Notes: generated by a model not told the origin, from the sequence alone. Shown: positions 46,243 through 55,277, counted from the first letter of the stretch. The stretch is 64,000 nucleotides of DNA from Hwangdonia lutea (GCF_032814565.1 NZ_CP136521.1:248001-312000); one strand, 5' to 3'. Program-made: numbers and translations.

Positions 46243-46270
46243 ATAAAAAAACTTCCAAAATTTGGAAGTT
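46243..46270 (-). terminator. Terminator after the def-DUF5606 unit
   Basis: AACTTCCAAA (46250-46259) pairs with TTTGGAAGTT (46261-46270), and the minus strand then runs into seven T. Confidence 0.85.
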
Positions 46271-46294
46271 CCTTTTATATAAAATAATTTAAAA

Positions 46295-46726
46295 TTATTC
46301 TTCTTCATCTTGCACTTTAGCCTCATCGTTTTTATCGACTAACAGATCTAACATATTATGCTGTTGCAATAAGTTGTACCACTGCAAAACTTTTTTTATA
46401 TCACTCGCATACACTCTATCTTCATCGTAATCTGGTAATACATCAAAGAAATATTCCTCTAACTTGTCTTTACTGTCTTTTGGTTTTATGCTTGTTGGTT
46501 CGCCGTTTTCTTTTTCTTTGATCTTGGCTAGCACATCTTTTAATGGCACTTCTTCGGTTAAAGTATATATTGCAATTTCACTTAAAACGCTTACGTTTTG
46601 CTGTAAACTTACAGATATACGCTTGTTATCTATTAACGACTCTGCAACAAAACCGCCTCTAGTTTGTGCAATTAATTTGAACAAACCTGGTTTTCCCGAA
46701 ATGGCTAAAACTTTATCTAAACCCAT
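46295..46726 (-). CDS. DUF5606-family protein
   Basis: The 143-residue protein starts MGLDKVLAISGKPGLFKLIAQTRGGFVAESL, the signature of the DUF5606 family, which is nearly confined to Bacteroidota and commonly found beside peptide deformylase. A small beta-rich N-terminal part is followed by an acidic tail. No function is known. It ends at a clear terminator and starts 58 bp after the def stop. Confidence 0.82.
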   Translation of the reverse strand: MGLDKVLAISGKPGLFKLIAQTRGGFVAESLIDNKRISVSLQQNVSVLSEIAIYTLTEEVPLKDVLAKIKEKENGEPTSIKPKDSKDKLEEYFFDVLPDYDEDRVYASDIKKVLQWYNLLQQHNMLDLLVDKNDEAKVQDEEE

Positions 46727-46784
46727 AAATTTTTATTTTTTTGAAAGTCGCAAATATCAACTGTTTAATACAATGATGCAACTA

Positions 46785-47375
46785 TTATCGTTTCTTTTTT
46801 TGCACCGGGAAACGCATACGGTAATCGACATTAATTTTGCCTTTGGATATATTATTTAGTTTTCCTTTTATCAAGCGTTTTTTTAAGCTTGATAATTTGT
46901 CGGTAAACAAAATGCCTTCTATGTGGTCGTATTCATGCTGAATAACTCTTGCAATTAAACCATCAAATACTTCGGTGTGTTTTTTAAAGTTTTCATCAAC
47001 ATAGTCAACCGTAATTTTTGGCTGCCTAAACACATCTTCCCTAACATCTGGAATACTTAAACATCCTTCGTTAAATGCCCATTCGTCACCTTCTTCTTTT
47101 ATAATTTTAGCATTTATAAAAACGCGTTTAAAGCCTTTAAGCGCCTTTTGTTCGTCTTCCGAAAGTTCTTCATCTTCAGAAAAAGGGGTTGTATCGACTA
47201 AAAACAAACGAATTGGTAATCCTATTTGTGGAGCAGCCAAACCAACGCCAAAAGCATTGTACATGGTTTCGAACATGTTTTCTAAAAGTGTGTCTAAATT
47301 TGGGTATGCCTCGGTAATATCGGCACATTTCTTTTTTAAAACAGCATCTCCATAGGCTACAATTGGTAAAATCAT
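46785..47375 (-). CDS. def: Peptide deformylase
   Basis: I choose ATG 47375 (MILPIVAYGDAVLKKKC, 196 residues); the open frame extends 23 codons upstream without family similarity. All three PDF motifs are present: GVGLAAPQIG, EGCLSIP (metal-ligand Cys) and QHEYDHIEG (two metal-ligand His and catalytic Glu). It removes the formyl group from nascent proteins. A basic lysine-rich tail ends the protein. Confidence 0.96.
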   Translation of the reverse strand: MILPIVAYGDAVLKKKCADITEAYPNLDTLLENMFETMYNAFGVGLAAPQIGLPIRLFLVDTTPFSEDEELSEDEQKALKGFKRVFINAKIIKEEGDEWAFNEGCLSIPDVREDVFRQPKITVDYVDENFKKHTEVFDGLIARVIQHEYDHIEGILFTDKLSSLKKRLIKGKLNNISKGKINVDYRMRFPVQKKKR

Positions 47376-47442
47376 TCCGGTTTTTTTATATTTAATTTTT
47401 GCAAAAATACAATACTTACTACTTAATTGGTGGTTTTTGGGC

Positions 47443-47473
47443 ATAAAAAAAACTCCTTAAAAAAGGAGTTTTT
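47443..47473 (-). terminator. Terminator after the T9SS cargo gene
   Basis: AACTCCTT (47451-47458) and AAGGAGTT (47463-47470) form a perfect stem with loop AAAA. The minus strand continues into a T-run; the plus strand also has T after the stem, so it may work both ways. Confidence 0.85.
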
Positions 47474-47489
47474 TTTACGGCAAATTTAA

Positions 47490-48080
47490 TTACCTCGCTA
47501 CTACAAGTTTCCGAACAGCAGTAGCTGATTTGGTTGCAATATTTAAGATATAAATACCATTTGGCAAATTAGCAATGTTAAGTTCTTTATTTTCTTGATT
47601 ACTAATATTATCTTGGATTACTCTTTTTCCAGTAATATTATACACACTAATATTGGCCTTTACCGGAAAAGCAAATGATAATTTTAATGTATTATCACTT
47701 TTAAGCGGATTAGGCGACACTTCCAAACTAGTCTCAAGGATATATTTATCTACAGGCAACGTACCTCCAGAATATGAGCAATTGCTATCGAAACCAGATG
47801 TTATTGTAAAATCCTGACCAACAATAGCGGGTCCGCTTGTAAGGTTATAAACAGACGTCGTTTCAGAGCAAGAAGCAACTTCTAAAGTAAAAGTCGTAGT
47901 GCCATTAACCTCAATAGTGTTAGGTCTGTTTACACAAAAAGACGTTGCAGGTAGGTAGGATAAAAAGATTTTTGTGCCCCCAGATGAAGTTGTACCTCCA
48001 CCGTTGGGACAAGGCTCTGCATAGGCTAAACTAAAGCTAAATACAGAAATTAAAAGTAAAATAAAGTAGTTTTTTTTCAT
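47490..48080 (-). CDS. Small secreted protein with T9SS type A sorting domain
   Basis: The 196-residue protein has a signal peptide (SFSLAYAE, about 21 residues), a short unique region with four cysteines (about 24-110) that matches no family I know, and a C-terminal type IX secretion domain from about residue 122 (LEVSPNPLKSDNTLKLSF, YNITGKRV, LPNGIYILNI, ending VRKLVVAR). The cargo part is only about 95 residues, so it is more like a peptide-binding or structural module than an enzyme. It is flanked by ruvX and def, with its own terminator. Confidence 0.87.
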   Translation of the reverse strand: MKKNYFILLLISVFSFSLAYAEPCPNGGGTTSSGGTKIFLSYLPATSFCVNRPNTIEVNGTTTFTLEVASCSETTSVYNLTSGPAIVGQDFTITSGFDSNCSYSGGTLPVDKYILETSLEVSPNPLKSDNTLKLSFAFPVKANISVYNITGKRVIQDNISNQENKELNIANLPNGIYILNIATKSATAVRKLVVAR

Positions 48081-48147
48081 AATAAAATAGGTTAGGTTTG
48101 AAAATTAAAAAAATAAAAGTAATTGTTTTCTTATGATAAAAAAAATA

Positions 48148-48558
48148 TTATTTCGAATATAAGTAACTTTGTAAAATAAGTGTTGCGCTAATCTCGTCAA
48201 CCAGAGCCTTGTTTTTGCGTTGTTGTTTTTTTAAACCACTATCAATCATGGTTTGGAAAGCCATTTTTGAGGTAAAGCGCTCATCTACCCTAACTATAGG
48301 AATATCAGGGAATTGCTTCTCAAGTTTTGCTAAAAAAGGTTGTATAAGTGTTTCGCTCTCAGAAGCTGTATTGTCCATTTGCTTGGGTTCGCCCACTACA
48401 AACAATGCAACTTTTTCTTTTTCGGTATATTCTTTTAAAAACTGAATAAGCACTTTGGTATCAACCGTGGTGAGGCCTGAAGCGATGATTTGCAGCTCGT
48501 CCGTTACCGCTATTCCGGTTCTCTTTTTACCATAGTCTATTGCTAAAATGCGTGCCAT
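48148..48558 (-). CDS. ruvX: Putative pre-16S rRNA nuclease / Holliday junction resolvase YqgF
   Basis: The 136-residue RNase H-fold protein has the catalytic Asp7 in ILAIDYGKKRTGIAVTD, the VVGEPKQMDN segment, VRVDERFTS, and the final DEISATLILQSYL with the last acidic residue. YqgF/RuvX is essential in many bacteria and processes the 5' end of 16S rRNA; a role in recombination has also been proposed. Confidence 0.94.
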   Translation of the reverse strand: MARILAIDYGKKRTGIAVTDELQIIASGLTTVDTKVLIQFLKEYTEKEKVALFVVGEPKQMDNTASESETLIQPFLAKLEKQFPDIPIVRVDERFTSKMAFQTMIDSGLKKQQRKNKALVDEISATLILQSYLYSK

Positions 48559-48734
48559 AATTCGTTTTGGGCAAAAGTAATAAAGATTTTAGTAGCATCT
48601 TTTTTGTTTCCTGTTTTATTCATTGCTTAATGATTTTATAATAATGAATTCATAAATCTTGCGATTTCAACGGGAATAACAATTTAAATGGAAATCTTGT
48701 GAATAATAATTTTCAAGAAATTACTTTTCTATAA

Positions 48735-48766
48735 AATAAAAAAGACCGCCTATACAGACAGTCTTT
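48735..48766 (-). terminator. Terminator after the small secreted protein gene
   Basis: AAAGAC (48741-48746) and GTCTTT (48761-48766) form the base of a hairpin; on the minus strand it is followed by T-rich sequence. Confidence 0.7.
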
Positions 48767-48806
48767 ACAAAAACTTAACCTTAAATATTAATATTTGAAC
48801 TTTATT

Positions 48807-49115
48807 TTATGCTACTTTAGCCTTATTTATTTTAGGAAATAACCACTTAATATTTTCAACCTTTCTTACTCGGTTTAAATACACTCTGATGTCGCTATAA
48901 GATCGTGCTACATTTTCTTTTACCTCAACAGTATCAGCTTTAGCTTCAGTTTTATTTACTTCATTATTATCACTTTTAACAGTCATAATAACATCTTCAT
49001 TATTTTCAAAAACTGTAATCGTATTATCAGTTTCAACTTTTACCACATCGTCTTGAGCGTTTGCAAAAGAAAAAGAAAGCAATAAAATTAATAATGTGTA
49101 AATTTTTGTTTTCAT
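48807..49115 (-). CDS. Small secreted protein of unknown function
   Basis: The 102-residue protein has a signal peptide (LLILLLSFSFANAQ, 21 residues), a Val/Glu/Asn-rich middle (DNTITVFENNEDVIMTVKSD) and a C-terminal part KVENIKWLFPKINKAKVA. No known domain. It stands alone with a terminator behind it and an upstream region of repeated motifs, which suggests regulated expression as a single small exported protein. Confidence 0.6.
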   Translation of the reverse strand: MKTKIYTLLILLLSFSFANAQDDVVKVETDNTITVFENNEDVIMTVKSDNNEVNKTEAKADTVEVKENVARSYSDIRVYLNRVRKVENIKWLFPKINKAKVA

Positions 49116-49442
49116 TAGGTTTCATTTATTCGATGGTTCAAATATAGAAGTGCATTAAAGTTTAACCCAATAAATTAGTTATAAGACCTTAGATTCTCGA
49201 TGATTAGAAAACGGTAGATTTTCACCGATTAACAGTTGAAAGACGCAATTTTACCGACTAAACACACCTACAATGTCTTTTATCGGTTAATTCGTTTATT
49301 TAAAAGTAAAAATCACCTTTATGTTTTTGAAAAATTCGTTTTTTAAAGCCGAAATTTTTACCAAATACGCAATGGATATTATAGCCGTTTCTCTCAGTTT
49401 TTAGAATGATAGACATTATCTTTGCTTAAAATATAATTACCG
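49116..49442. promoter_or_regulatory. 327-bp divergent intergenic region with ACCGAYTAA repeats; dapD -7 element
   Basis: No gene is seen. ACCGATTAA (49224-49232) and ACCGACTAA (49253-49261), both preceded by a T-rich tract, lie 29 bp apart. A related inverted copy, TTTATCGGTT, lies at 49279-49288. These may bind a regulator of the leftward small secreted gene. TATCTTTG (49417-49424), an exact TAnnTTTG, serves dapD. Confidence 0.5.
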
Positions 49443-50258
49443 ATGACAGAATTACAACAAACCATTGAAAACGCTTGGAACGATAGAGGTCTTTTAAAAG
49501 AAGAAGCTACAACTACTGCCATTAGAAGCGTTATTGAGTTATTAGATAAAGGCGAATTACGAGTGGCCGAACCCATTGCAAATGGGTGGCAGGTTAACGA
49601 GTGGGTTAAAAAAGCCGTGGTTTTATACTTTCCTATTCAAAAAATGGAAACCTTAGAAGCTGGTATTTTTGAATATCACGATAAAATCCCATTAAAGAAA
49701 AACTTTGCTGAACACGGAATTAGAGTCGTACCAAACGCTGTGGCACGTCACGGCGCCTACATTTCTAGCGGTACCATATTGATGCCGAGTTATGTAAATA
49801 TTGGAGCTTATGTGGATGAAGGCACTATGGTTGATACTTGGGCAACCGTTGGAAGTTGTGCTCAAATTGGCAAAAATGTACACTTATCTGGTGGCGTTGG
49901 TATTGGTGGCGTTTTAGAGCCCTTACAAGCGGCACCCGTAATTATTGAAGACAATGCCTTTATTGGCAGTCGCTGTATTGTAGTTGAAGGCGTTCGCGTA
50001 GAAACCGAAGCGGTTTTGGGTGCTGGTGTGGTGTTAACCATGAGCACCAAAATTATTGATGTTACTGGCGATGAACCGGTTGAATACAAAGGAAGAGTAC
50101 CTGCACGTTCAGTGGTTATTCCGGGTAGTTATGCTAAAGAATTCCCTTCGGGCAGTTATAATGTGCCTTGTGCTTTAATTATTGGTAAGCGCAAAGAGAG
50201 TACCAATAAAAAAACATCGCTTAATGACGCATTGCGTGAGCACGACGTCGCAGTATAA
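49443..50258 (+). CDS. dapD: Tetrahydrodipicolinate N-succinyltransferase
   Basis: The 271-residue enzyme has the helical N-terminal domain and then the left-handed beta-helix of hexapeptide repeats (YVNIGAYVDEGTMVDTWATVGSCAQIGKNVHLSGGVGIGG and on), which is the DapD trademark. It makes N-succinyl-2-amino-6-ketopimelate in the lysine/diaminopimelate pathway. Length is normal. A strong hairpin terminator follows 35 bp downstream. Confidence 0.97.
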   Translation: MTELQQTIENAWNDRGLLKEEATTTAIRSVIELLDKGELRVAEPIANGWQVNEWVKKAVVLYFPIQKMETLEAGIFEYHDKIPLKKNFAEHGIRVVPNAVARHGAYISSGTILMPSYVNIGAYVDEGTMVDTWATVGSCAQIGKNVHLSGGVGIGGVLEPLQAAPVIIEDNAFIGSRCIVVEGVRVETEAVLGAGVVLTMSTKIIDVTGDEPVEYKGRVPARSVVIPGSYAKEFPSGSYNVPCALIIGKRKESTNKKTSLNDALREHDVAV

Positions 50259-50292
50259 TCGCGCTTTACTGGTCCATTTCAAAATAAAATTT

Positions 50293-50338
50293 AAATTCCA
50301 AATTCCAATACATATAAAATTGGAATTTGGAATTTTTT
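50293..50338 (+). terminator. Long hairpin terminator after dapD (AATTCC repeat type)
   Basis: AAATTCCAAATTCCAAT (50293-50309) pairs perfectly over 17 bp with 50319-50335, then runs into six T. The same AATTCC motif recurs behind tsaC. Confidence 0.85.
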
Positions 50339-50355
50339 GTTTGTAATTTGGTGCA

Positions 50356-51402
50356 ATGAAAATTTTAGTCATACAACAAAAAATGATTGGCGATGTGCTT
50401 ACAAGCAGTATATTGTTTGAAGCACTCAGGCAAAAATATCCTAACGCTCAATTGGATTATTTGATTAACGAGCATACCTATCCTGTTGTAGAAAATAATC
50501 CTTTTATTAATCATTTTATCTTTTTTACCAAGGAAGCTGAAAGTAGCAAAAAAGCGCTTTTTAAGCTTGTAAAGTCAGTTAGAAAAAGAGAATATGATAT
50601 TGTAATTGATGTGTATTCTAAACTTTCCAGTAATTTGATTACAGCGTTTTCTAAAGCAAAAACCAAAATTTCTTATTATAAACATTACAGTAAATTTATT
50701 TATCATCATAATATAAAAAGACAACAAAGCACGAATACAAATATAGGTTTAGCTATTAGCCACAGACTCCAACTGTTGCAACCTTTAGGCATTAAAACAG
50801 ATTCAATTAAACCAAAAATATTTTTATCTGATAGCGAAATTGCGGATAGTAAACGGTTTTTAGAACATGAAAACATCAACTTAAAGCAACCATTATTTAT
50901 GATTAGTGTTTTGGGTAGCGGCGAAAACAAAACCTATCCGTTTCCCTTTATGGCAAAAGTTATTGATGTTATTGCTGAAAAAACCAAAGGGCAAATCCTA
51001 TTTAACTACATTCCAAAACAGGAAGCACAAGCCAAAGCGATTTTAAATTTATGCAACACCGAAACTAAAAAACATATTAAGTTTCATGTTTTCGGAAAAA
51101 GTTTACGGGAGTTTTTAGCGATAACGCAGCATTGCGATGCCGTAATCGGTAACGAAGGTGGTGCTATAAATATGGCAAAAGCCTTAAACGTTAAAACCTT
51201 TGCCATTTATTCGCCATGGATTGACAAAGCTTCGTGGAATCTTTTTGAAGATGAAAACAACGTAAGTGTTCATTTAAAAGATTACAAACCAGAATTGTAC
51301 ACCAAACCCGAAAAAGAATATAAAAATGAAGCTTTAGGTTTATATCAAAAATTTAAACCTGAACTGTTTTTTGATAAGCTTGAAGGTTTTTTAAGTAGTT
51401 AA
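50356..51402 (+). CDS. GT9 (heptosyltransferase-like) glycosyltransferase
   Basis: The 348-residue protein has the GT9 start ILVIQQKMIGDVLTSSILFEALRQKYPNAQLDYL and the C-terminal nucleotide-sugar motif GNEGGAINMAKALNVKTFAIYSPW. GT9 enzymes add ADP-heptose to the inner core of lipopolysaccharide. With the Kdo/WaaP-like kinase 3 kb downstream, a role in lipooligosaccharide core assembly is likely. No membrane segment is seen, so it acts at the cytoplasmic face. Confidence 0.92.
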   Translation: MKILVIQQKMIGDVLTSSILFEALRQKYPNAQLDYLINEHTYPVVENNPFINHFIFFTKEAESSKKALFKLVKSVRKREYDIVIDVYSKLSSNLITAFSKAKTKISYYKHYSKFIYHHNIKRQQSTNTNIGLAISHRLQLLQPLGIKTDSIKPKIFLSDSEIADSKRFLEHENINLKQPLFMISVLGSGENKTYPFPFMAKVIDVIAEKTKGQILFNYIPKQEAQAKAILNLCNTETKKHIKFHVFGKSLREFLAITQHCDAVIGNEGGAINMAKALNVKTFAIYSPWIDKASWNLFEDENNVSVHLKDYKPELYTKPEKEYKNEALGLYQKFKPELFFDKLEGFLSS

Positions 51403-51461
51403 TATTATTATTATAAAATGCTGAAATAATCCCGATAGTCATCGAAACAGCATAACAAATG

Positions 51462-52505
51462 CTATTTTTTTAAAAACTCTAATGCTTTCTTTACCGCAGT
51501 TTCAACAAATTGCCCTCGCATCACTTTTTCTTGAACTTTTAAAACATTGCTTTTCATGGTTTTATAATCGGTTTCCGTTAGATTTTCTAAAATAGTGTTT
51601 AAATCCTTTAAATTGGAGACGGCAATACCCACATTGTTTTCAACAATAAAAGTAGCAATGGCGGCTTTATCCCAAACAATAACAGGTAGCCCGCACAACA
51701 AATACAATGAGGTTTTATGCGGATTGTTGTATTTTAAATATCCGCCCAAATCTCCACTACAGGCTTCGGTTGAAATACCATCCCAAACCAAACCAAAATC
51801 CGCTTCAATTTTATGGGCAATTTGATCGGACGGAAAAGCGCCTTCATAAAAAATAACAGACTTATCTTCACTTACTTTTCGTTTATTTTCATCAAAACCA
51901 ACGCCATATAATTTTAAATTGTATTTACTGTTTTCTAAAATATCAAAATCGAAAATATAGGCATTTTTACCTTCGCCAAAACCACCGGCATAAGCAATGT
52001 CGTATTTGTCTTTTTTAATTATAGCTTTATTTTGAGTTGGCTTTTCCTCAGAAACATAATCAAAAATACCCAAAACAATTATTGGTATTGTTGTGCCTTG
52101 TTCTAAAAACCACTGCTTCATCGATTCGTTGTGCACAATGATAACATTGGAGCATACAATTTTAGACAGTTCCTTTTCAACATCTTTTACACGTCCCTTT
52201 AAACACCGCACGTCGTGTACAATAGTTATCATTTTACAACGCTTCAGTTTCACAAAAAACAAGATTAATTTTCTAAATTTATTATTAGGATATTGGGTGC
52301 AAATTATTGACTTAAAAGGCAATCGTAATAAGGCTATAGTAATTCCAAAAAAATTCTTAATCGTACCGATAGCCGAACTTGGGATGGACGATTGCTTAAA
52401 CCCCAAATTTTTAAACCCTACGTTTTGTAATGATATTTCGCAATCGGTTTTTGCTTTTCCCGCGGCATTAAATAACGACTTATAATTTCTGGAAATGTAA
52501 TACAT
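51462..52505 (-). CDS. Galactofuranosyltransferase-like glycosyltransferase
   Basis: The 347-residue protein has a GT-B-type layout (IICTQYPNNKFRKLILFF, MITIVHDVRCLKG in the N-half; YDIAYAGGFGEGKNAY, GLVWDGISTEACSG and NPHKTSLYLLCGLPVIVW in the C-half) and looks like the beta-1,6-galactofuranosyltransferase (WbbI-type) family. It is divergent, with 60 bp between, from glf, which makes its expected donor UDP-galactofuranose. That pairing supports the call. It would add Galf to a surface glycan at the inner face of the membrane. Confidence 0.8.
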   Translation of the reverse strand: MYYISRNYKSLFNAAGKAKTDCEISLQNVGFKNLGFKQSSIPSSAIGTIKNFFGITIALLRLPFKSIICTQYPNNKFRKLILFFVKLKRCKMITIVHDVRCLKGRVKDVEKELSKIVCSNVIIVHNESMKQWFLEQGTTIPIIVLGIFDYVSEEKPTQNKAIIKKDKYDIAYAGGFGEGKNAYIFDFDILENSKYNLKLYGVGFDENKRKVSEDKSVIFYEGAFPSDQIAHKIEADFGLVWDGISTEACSGDLGGYLKYNNPHKTSLYLLCGLPVIVWDKAAIATFIVENNVGIAVSNLKDLNTILENLTETDYKTMKSNVLKVQEKVMRGQFVETAVKKALEFLKK

Positions 52506-52520
52506 AAAGGCTGAAAAGTT

Positions 52521-52549
52521 TTGTTAAGGAAATTAATATTCTAGTTTTG
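52521..52549 (+). promoter_or_regulatory. glf promoter
   Basis: TTG (52521-52523) and TAGTTTTG (52542-52549, exact TAnnTTTG) are 18 bp apart; the start codon is 17 bp further on. Confidence 0.7.
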
Positions 52550-52565
52550 TTAAAAATATAAAAGT

Positions 52566-53669
52566 ATGCAAAAGTATGATTATTTAATTGTTGGATCCGG
52601 ATTATTTGGCTGCGTATTTGCTCACGAAGCCACTAAAGCAGGAAAAAAATGCTTGGTTATCGATAAAAGAAACCATGTGGGAGGCAATGTGTACTGCGAA
52701 AATGTAGATGGTATTAACGTACATAAATACGGCGCGCATATTTTCCATACCAATGATAAAGTGATTTGGGACTATGTAAACCAATTTGCTGAGTTTAATA
52801 ATTATGTAAATTCTCCCGTTTCAATTTCAAAAGGAAAACTGTACAATTTGCCTTTTAATATGAATACGTTTTACCAATTATGGGGCACAAAAACACCCGA
52901 TGAAGCTAAAAAAATCATAAAAAATCAGATAAAAGAACACGGTTTCGAAAATCCTAAAAACCTTGAAGAACAAGCGCTATCTTTAATTGGTAAGGACGTT
53001 TACGAAACTTTAATAAAAGAATACACCGAAAAGCAATGGGGCAAAAAAGCCACCGAGCTTCCTGCTTTTATTATTAAGCGCTTACCCGTGCGCTATACAT
53101 TTAACAATAACTATTTTAACGATAAATACCAGGGTATTCCTATTGGCGGATACAATAAAATTATTGATGGTTTATTGAAAGGTATCGAAACCAAAACCAA
53201 TATCGATTTTTTTGAAAACAAAGAAGAACTAAGCAAATTGGCTTCAAAAATTGTGTACACCGGAAAAATTGATGAATTCTATAATTATAAATTTGGGAAT
53301 TTAGAATACCGTTCGTTACGCTTTGAAAACACCCGCTTGGAAAAAGAAAACCATCAAGGCAATGCCGTAGTAAATTATAACGATGGCAATATTCCGTACA
53401 CCCGAATTATCGAGCATAAACATTTTGAGTTTGGCAAGCAAAAACACACCGTAATAACCAAGGAATTCCCCGAGCAATGGACCAAAGAAAAAGAAGCCTA
53501 CTACCCTATTAACAACGACGAGAACCAAAATAAATATCAGCAATACAAAGCCTTGTCGGTACAAGAAAACAACATTATTTTTGGTGGCAGATTAGCAGAA
53601 TACAAATATTACGACATGCATCAAATAATAGCTTCGGCACTGCAAAAAGCTAAAAAAGAACTGAGTTAA
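52566..53669 (+). CDS. glf: UDP-galactopyranose mutase
   Basis: The 367-residue flavoprotein has the FAD motif YLIVGSGLFGCVFAHEATKAGKK, the conserved NVYCENVDGINVHKYGAHIFHTND region with active-site residues, the EKQWGKKATELPAFIIKRLP loop and the C-terminal GGRLAEYKYYDMHQIIASAL. It interconverts UDP-galactopyranose and UDP-galactofuranose. The neighbouring divergent gene probably uses the product. This predicts galactofuranose in the cell-surface glycan. Confidence 0.97.
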   Translation: MQKYDYLIVGSGLFGCVFAHEATKAGKKCLVIDKRNHVGGNVYCENVDGINVHKYGAHIFHTNDKVIWDYVNQFAEFNNYVNSPVSISKGKLYNLPFNMNTFYQLWGTKTPDEAKKIIKNQIKEHGFENPKNLEEQALSLIGKDVYETLIKEYTEKQWGKKATELPAFIIKRLPVRYTFNNNYFNDKYQGIPIGGYNKIIDGLLKGIETKTNIDFFENKEELSKLASKIVYTGKIDEFYNYKFGNLEYRSLRFENTRLEKENHQGNAVVNYNDGNIPYTRIIEHKHFEFGKQKHTVITKEFPEQWTKEKEAYYPINNDENQNKYQQYKALSVQENNIIFGGRLAEYKYYDMHQIIASALQKAKKELS

Positions 53670-53684
53670 ACTAACCTTTTTAAA

Positions 53685-54455
53685 TTGAAGAATTCTACAA
53701 AAATATCGGCTTTACTTATCACTTATAACGAAATCAACCATATTGAAGCCGTTATAAAAAATATTAGTTTTGCTGATGAAATTGTAGTTGTCGACTCTAT
53801 TAGCACTGACGGAACACTTGAAAAATTAGCCGAATTTAAAAACGTTACCACTATAAAACGCAAATTTAAAAACTTTGCAGACCAACGTAATTTCGCCTTA
53901 AAACAAGCTTCTCACGATTGGGTTTTGTTTATTGATGCCGATGAGCGGTTAACCGACAAATTAAAAACCGAAATAATTACCACAGTAAACAACCCAACCG
54001 ATGTCGCGGCATTTATGGTAAAACGCTTGTATTATTTTAAGAAAAAAAGAATACGTTTTAGCGGATTTCAAACCGATACTACTTACCGCTTATTCAAAAA
54101 AAACAAGGTTAAATATATTGAAGATAAGATAGTACACGAAATGCCAGAAATTGATGGTAAAAGTGGTATTTTAAAACACAATATGTTACATTATTGCTTT
54201 GATAGTGCAGCCCATTATAAAGCGAAAATGGAGCATTACGCCAGCCTTAAAGCTTTGGAACTTTATAAAAAAGGCAAAAAACCAAACGCTTTCCATTTTA
54301 TATTCAGGCCATTTTACAAGTTTGTTGTAAACTATGTTTTTAGACTCGGTTTTTTAGATGGGAAAGCAGGTTTCCAAATATGTTATTTAAGCGCGTATGG
54401 GGTTTATTATCGCTATAAAGAACTTAAAAAACTTAATGATTCTTCCAAAATTTAA
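53685..54455 (+). CDS. GT2 glycosyltransferase (WaaE/KdtX-like)
   Basis: The 256-residue protein starts at TTG 53685; no ATG/GTG start lies between it and the conserved SALLITYNEINHIEAVIKNI. GT2 motifs are IVVVDSISTDGTLE, ADQRNFALKQASHDWVLFIDADERLT (DxD region) and the C-terminal HYCFDSAAHYKAKMEHYASLKALE. WaaE-type enzymes add glucose to the heptose of the LPS core. The last 23 bp overlap the 3' end of the convergent kinase gene. Confidence 0.88.
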   Translation: MKNSTKISALLITYNEINHIEAVIKNISFADEIVVVDSISTDGTLEKLAEFKNVTTIKRKFKNFADQRNFALKQASHDWVLFIDADERLTDKLKTEIITTVNNPTDVAAFMVKRLYYFKKKRIRFSGFQTDTTYRLFKKNKVKYIEDKIVHEMPEIDGKSGILKHNMLHYCFDSAAHYKAKMEHYASLKALELYKKGKKPNAFHFIFRPFYKFVVNYVFRLGFLDGKAGFQICYLSAYGVYYRYKELKKLNDSSKI

Positions 54456-55194
54456 GTTTCTTTTTTAGGCGTCTTTTTCGGTGGTATTTTTCTTGAAAAG
54501 CTTCGGTTTCCTGCCACATTAAATTAAAAATCGTCTCGTAATTTTCACCTGAACATTTAGCGTATTCATCACTCATCACCTCAACCATAGCTTTATGAAT
54601 GGTTAATTTAGAGAAGTTTTTAATCCGCGTTTCAAAATCCAAATTCTTAAACTCCATCCGGTTTAAATCCACCAAATAAAAATCGTAACCTTTTTCGGTT
54701 TTTTTAATTAAGGTATTTCCTGGGGAATGGTCTAAAAAATGCACTCCTTTTTCATGCAAATCGAATGTAAATCGGGTAAAAGCCCTGAGAATATCATCGT
54801 AATTCGGGATGTTAAAATCGGTGGTCAGTTCCCGGTACGTGTAATCGCAATCAATCTGCTCGCTTATATAATAACTCTCTTTGAACAAAAACGGGGTTTT
54901 AAATTCGTAATAGGCAATGGGTTGCGGTGTACCAATATTCAAATCTTTTAGCCTATTGGCGTATTCGAAAGAGCGTTGCGCCTTACTTTTTCTAAAAAAA
55001 CGATATGCAATTTGATTGATTAAATGTGGCACTTTAAACGATTTAACGTTAATCGTTTCATTTTCTAATTGAAATAATTTCAACGAATTCCGTTCCTGAT
55101 TACCAAAATCTTCACCGAGCACATCAAAATTTTCGATAAAATTATCGAGCTCGCTTTCAAAGGGTTCGTAGGTTTTATGAAACACTTTATCCAT
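54433..55194 (-). CDS. Kdo/WaaP-like lipopolysaccharide kinase
   Basis: The 253-residue protein has a kinase-like fold: possible ATP-lysine in NVKSFKVP (Lys52 region), Glu in RSFEYANRL, a catalytic loop FLDHSPGNTLIKK (Asp155, Asn160) and a metal-binding FYLVDLNRM (Asp176). These match the Kdo-kinase/WaaP/InaA group, which phosphorylates the inner core of LPS. It ends in a strongly basic tail (KYHRKRRLKKKLKFW), suited to membrane contact. It is convergent with and overlaps the GT2 gene. Confidence 0.85.
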   Translation of the reverse strand: MDKVFHKTYEPFESELDNFIENFDVLGEDFGNQERNSLKLFQLENETINVKSFKVPHLINQIAYRFFRKSKAQRSFEYANRLKDLNIGTPQPIAYYEFKTPFLFKESYYISEQIDCDYTYRELTTDFNIPNYDDILRAFTRFTFDLHEKGVHFLDHSPGNTLIKKTEKGYDFYLVDLNRMEFKNLDFETRIKNFSKLTIHKAMVEVMSDEYAKCSGENYETIFNLMWQETEAFQEKYHRKRRLKKKLKFWKNH

Positions 55195-55277
55195 GCCACA
55201 ATATTACGATTAGTTTTTCTTTTAAAAAATCCAAAGCATTTCATATTATATTTGTTTTTCTTTGTAAAAAACACGGC

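Noticed and set aside
46727-46859. Possible small plus-strand gene overlapping the ends of DUF5606 and def.
   Set aside because: The frame is antisense to two conserved genes and has no protein-like features.
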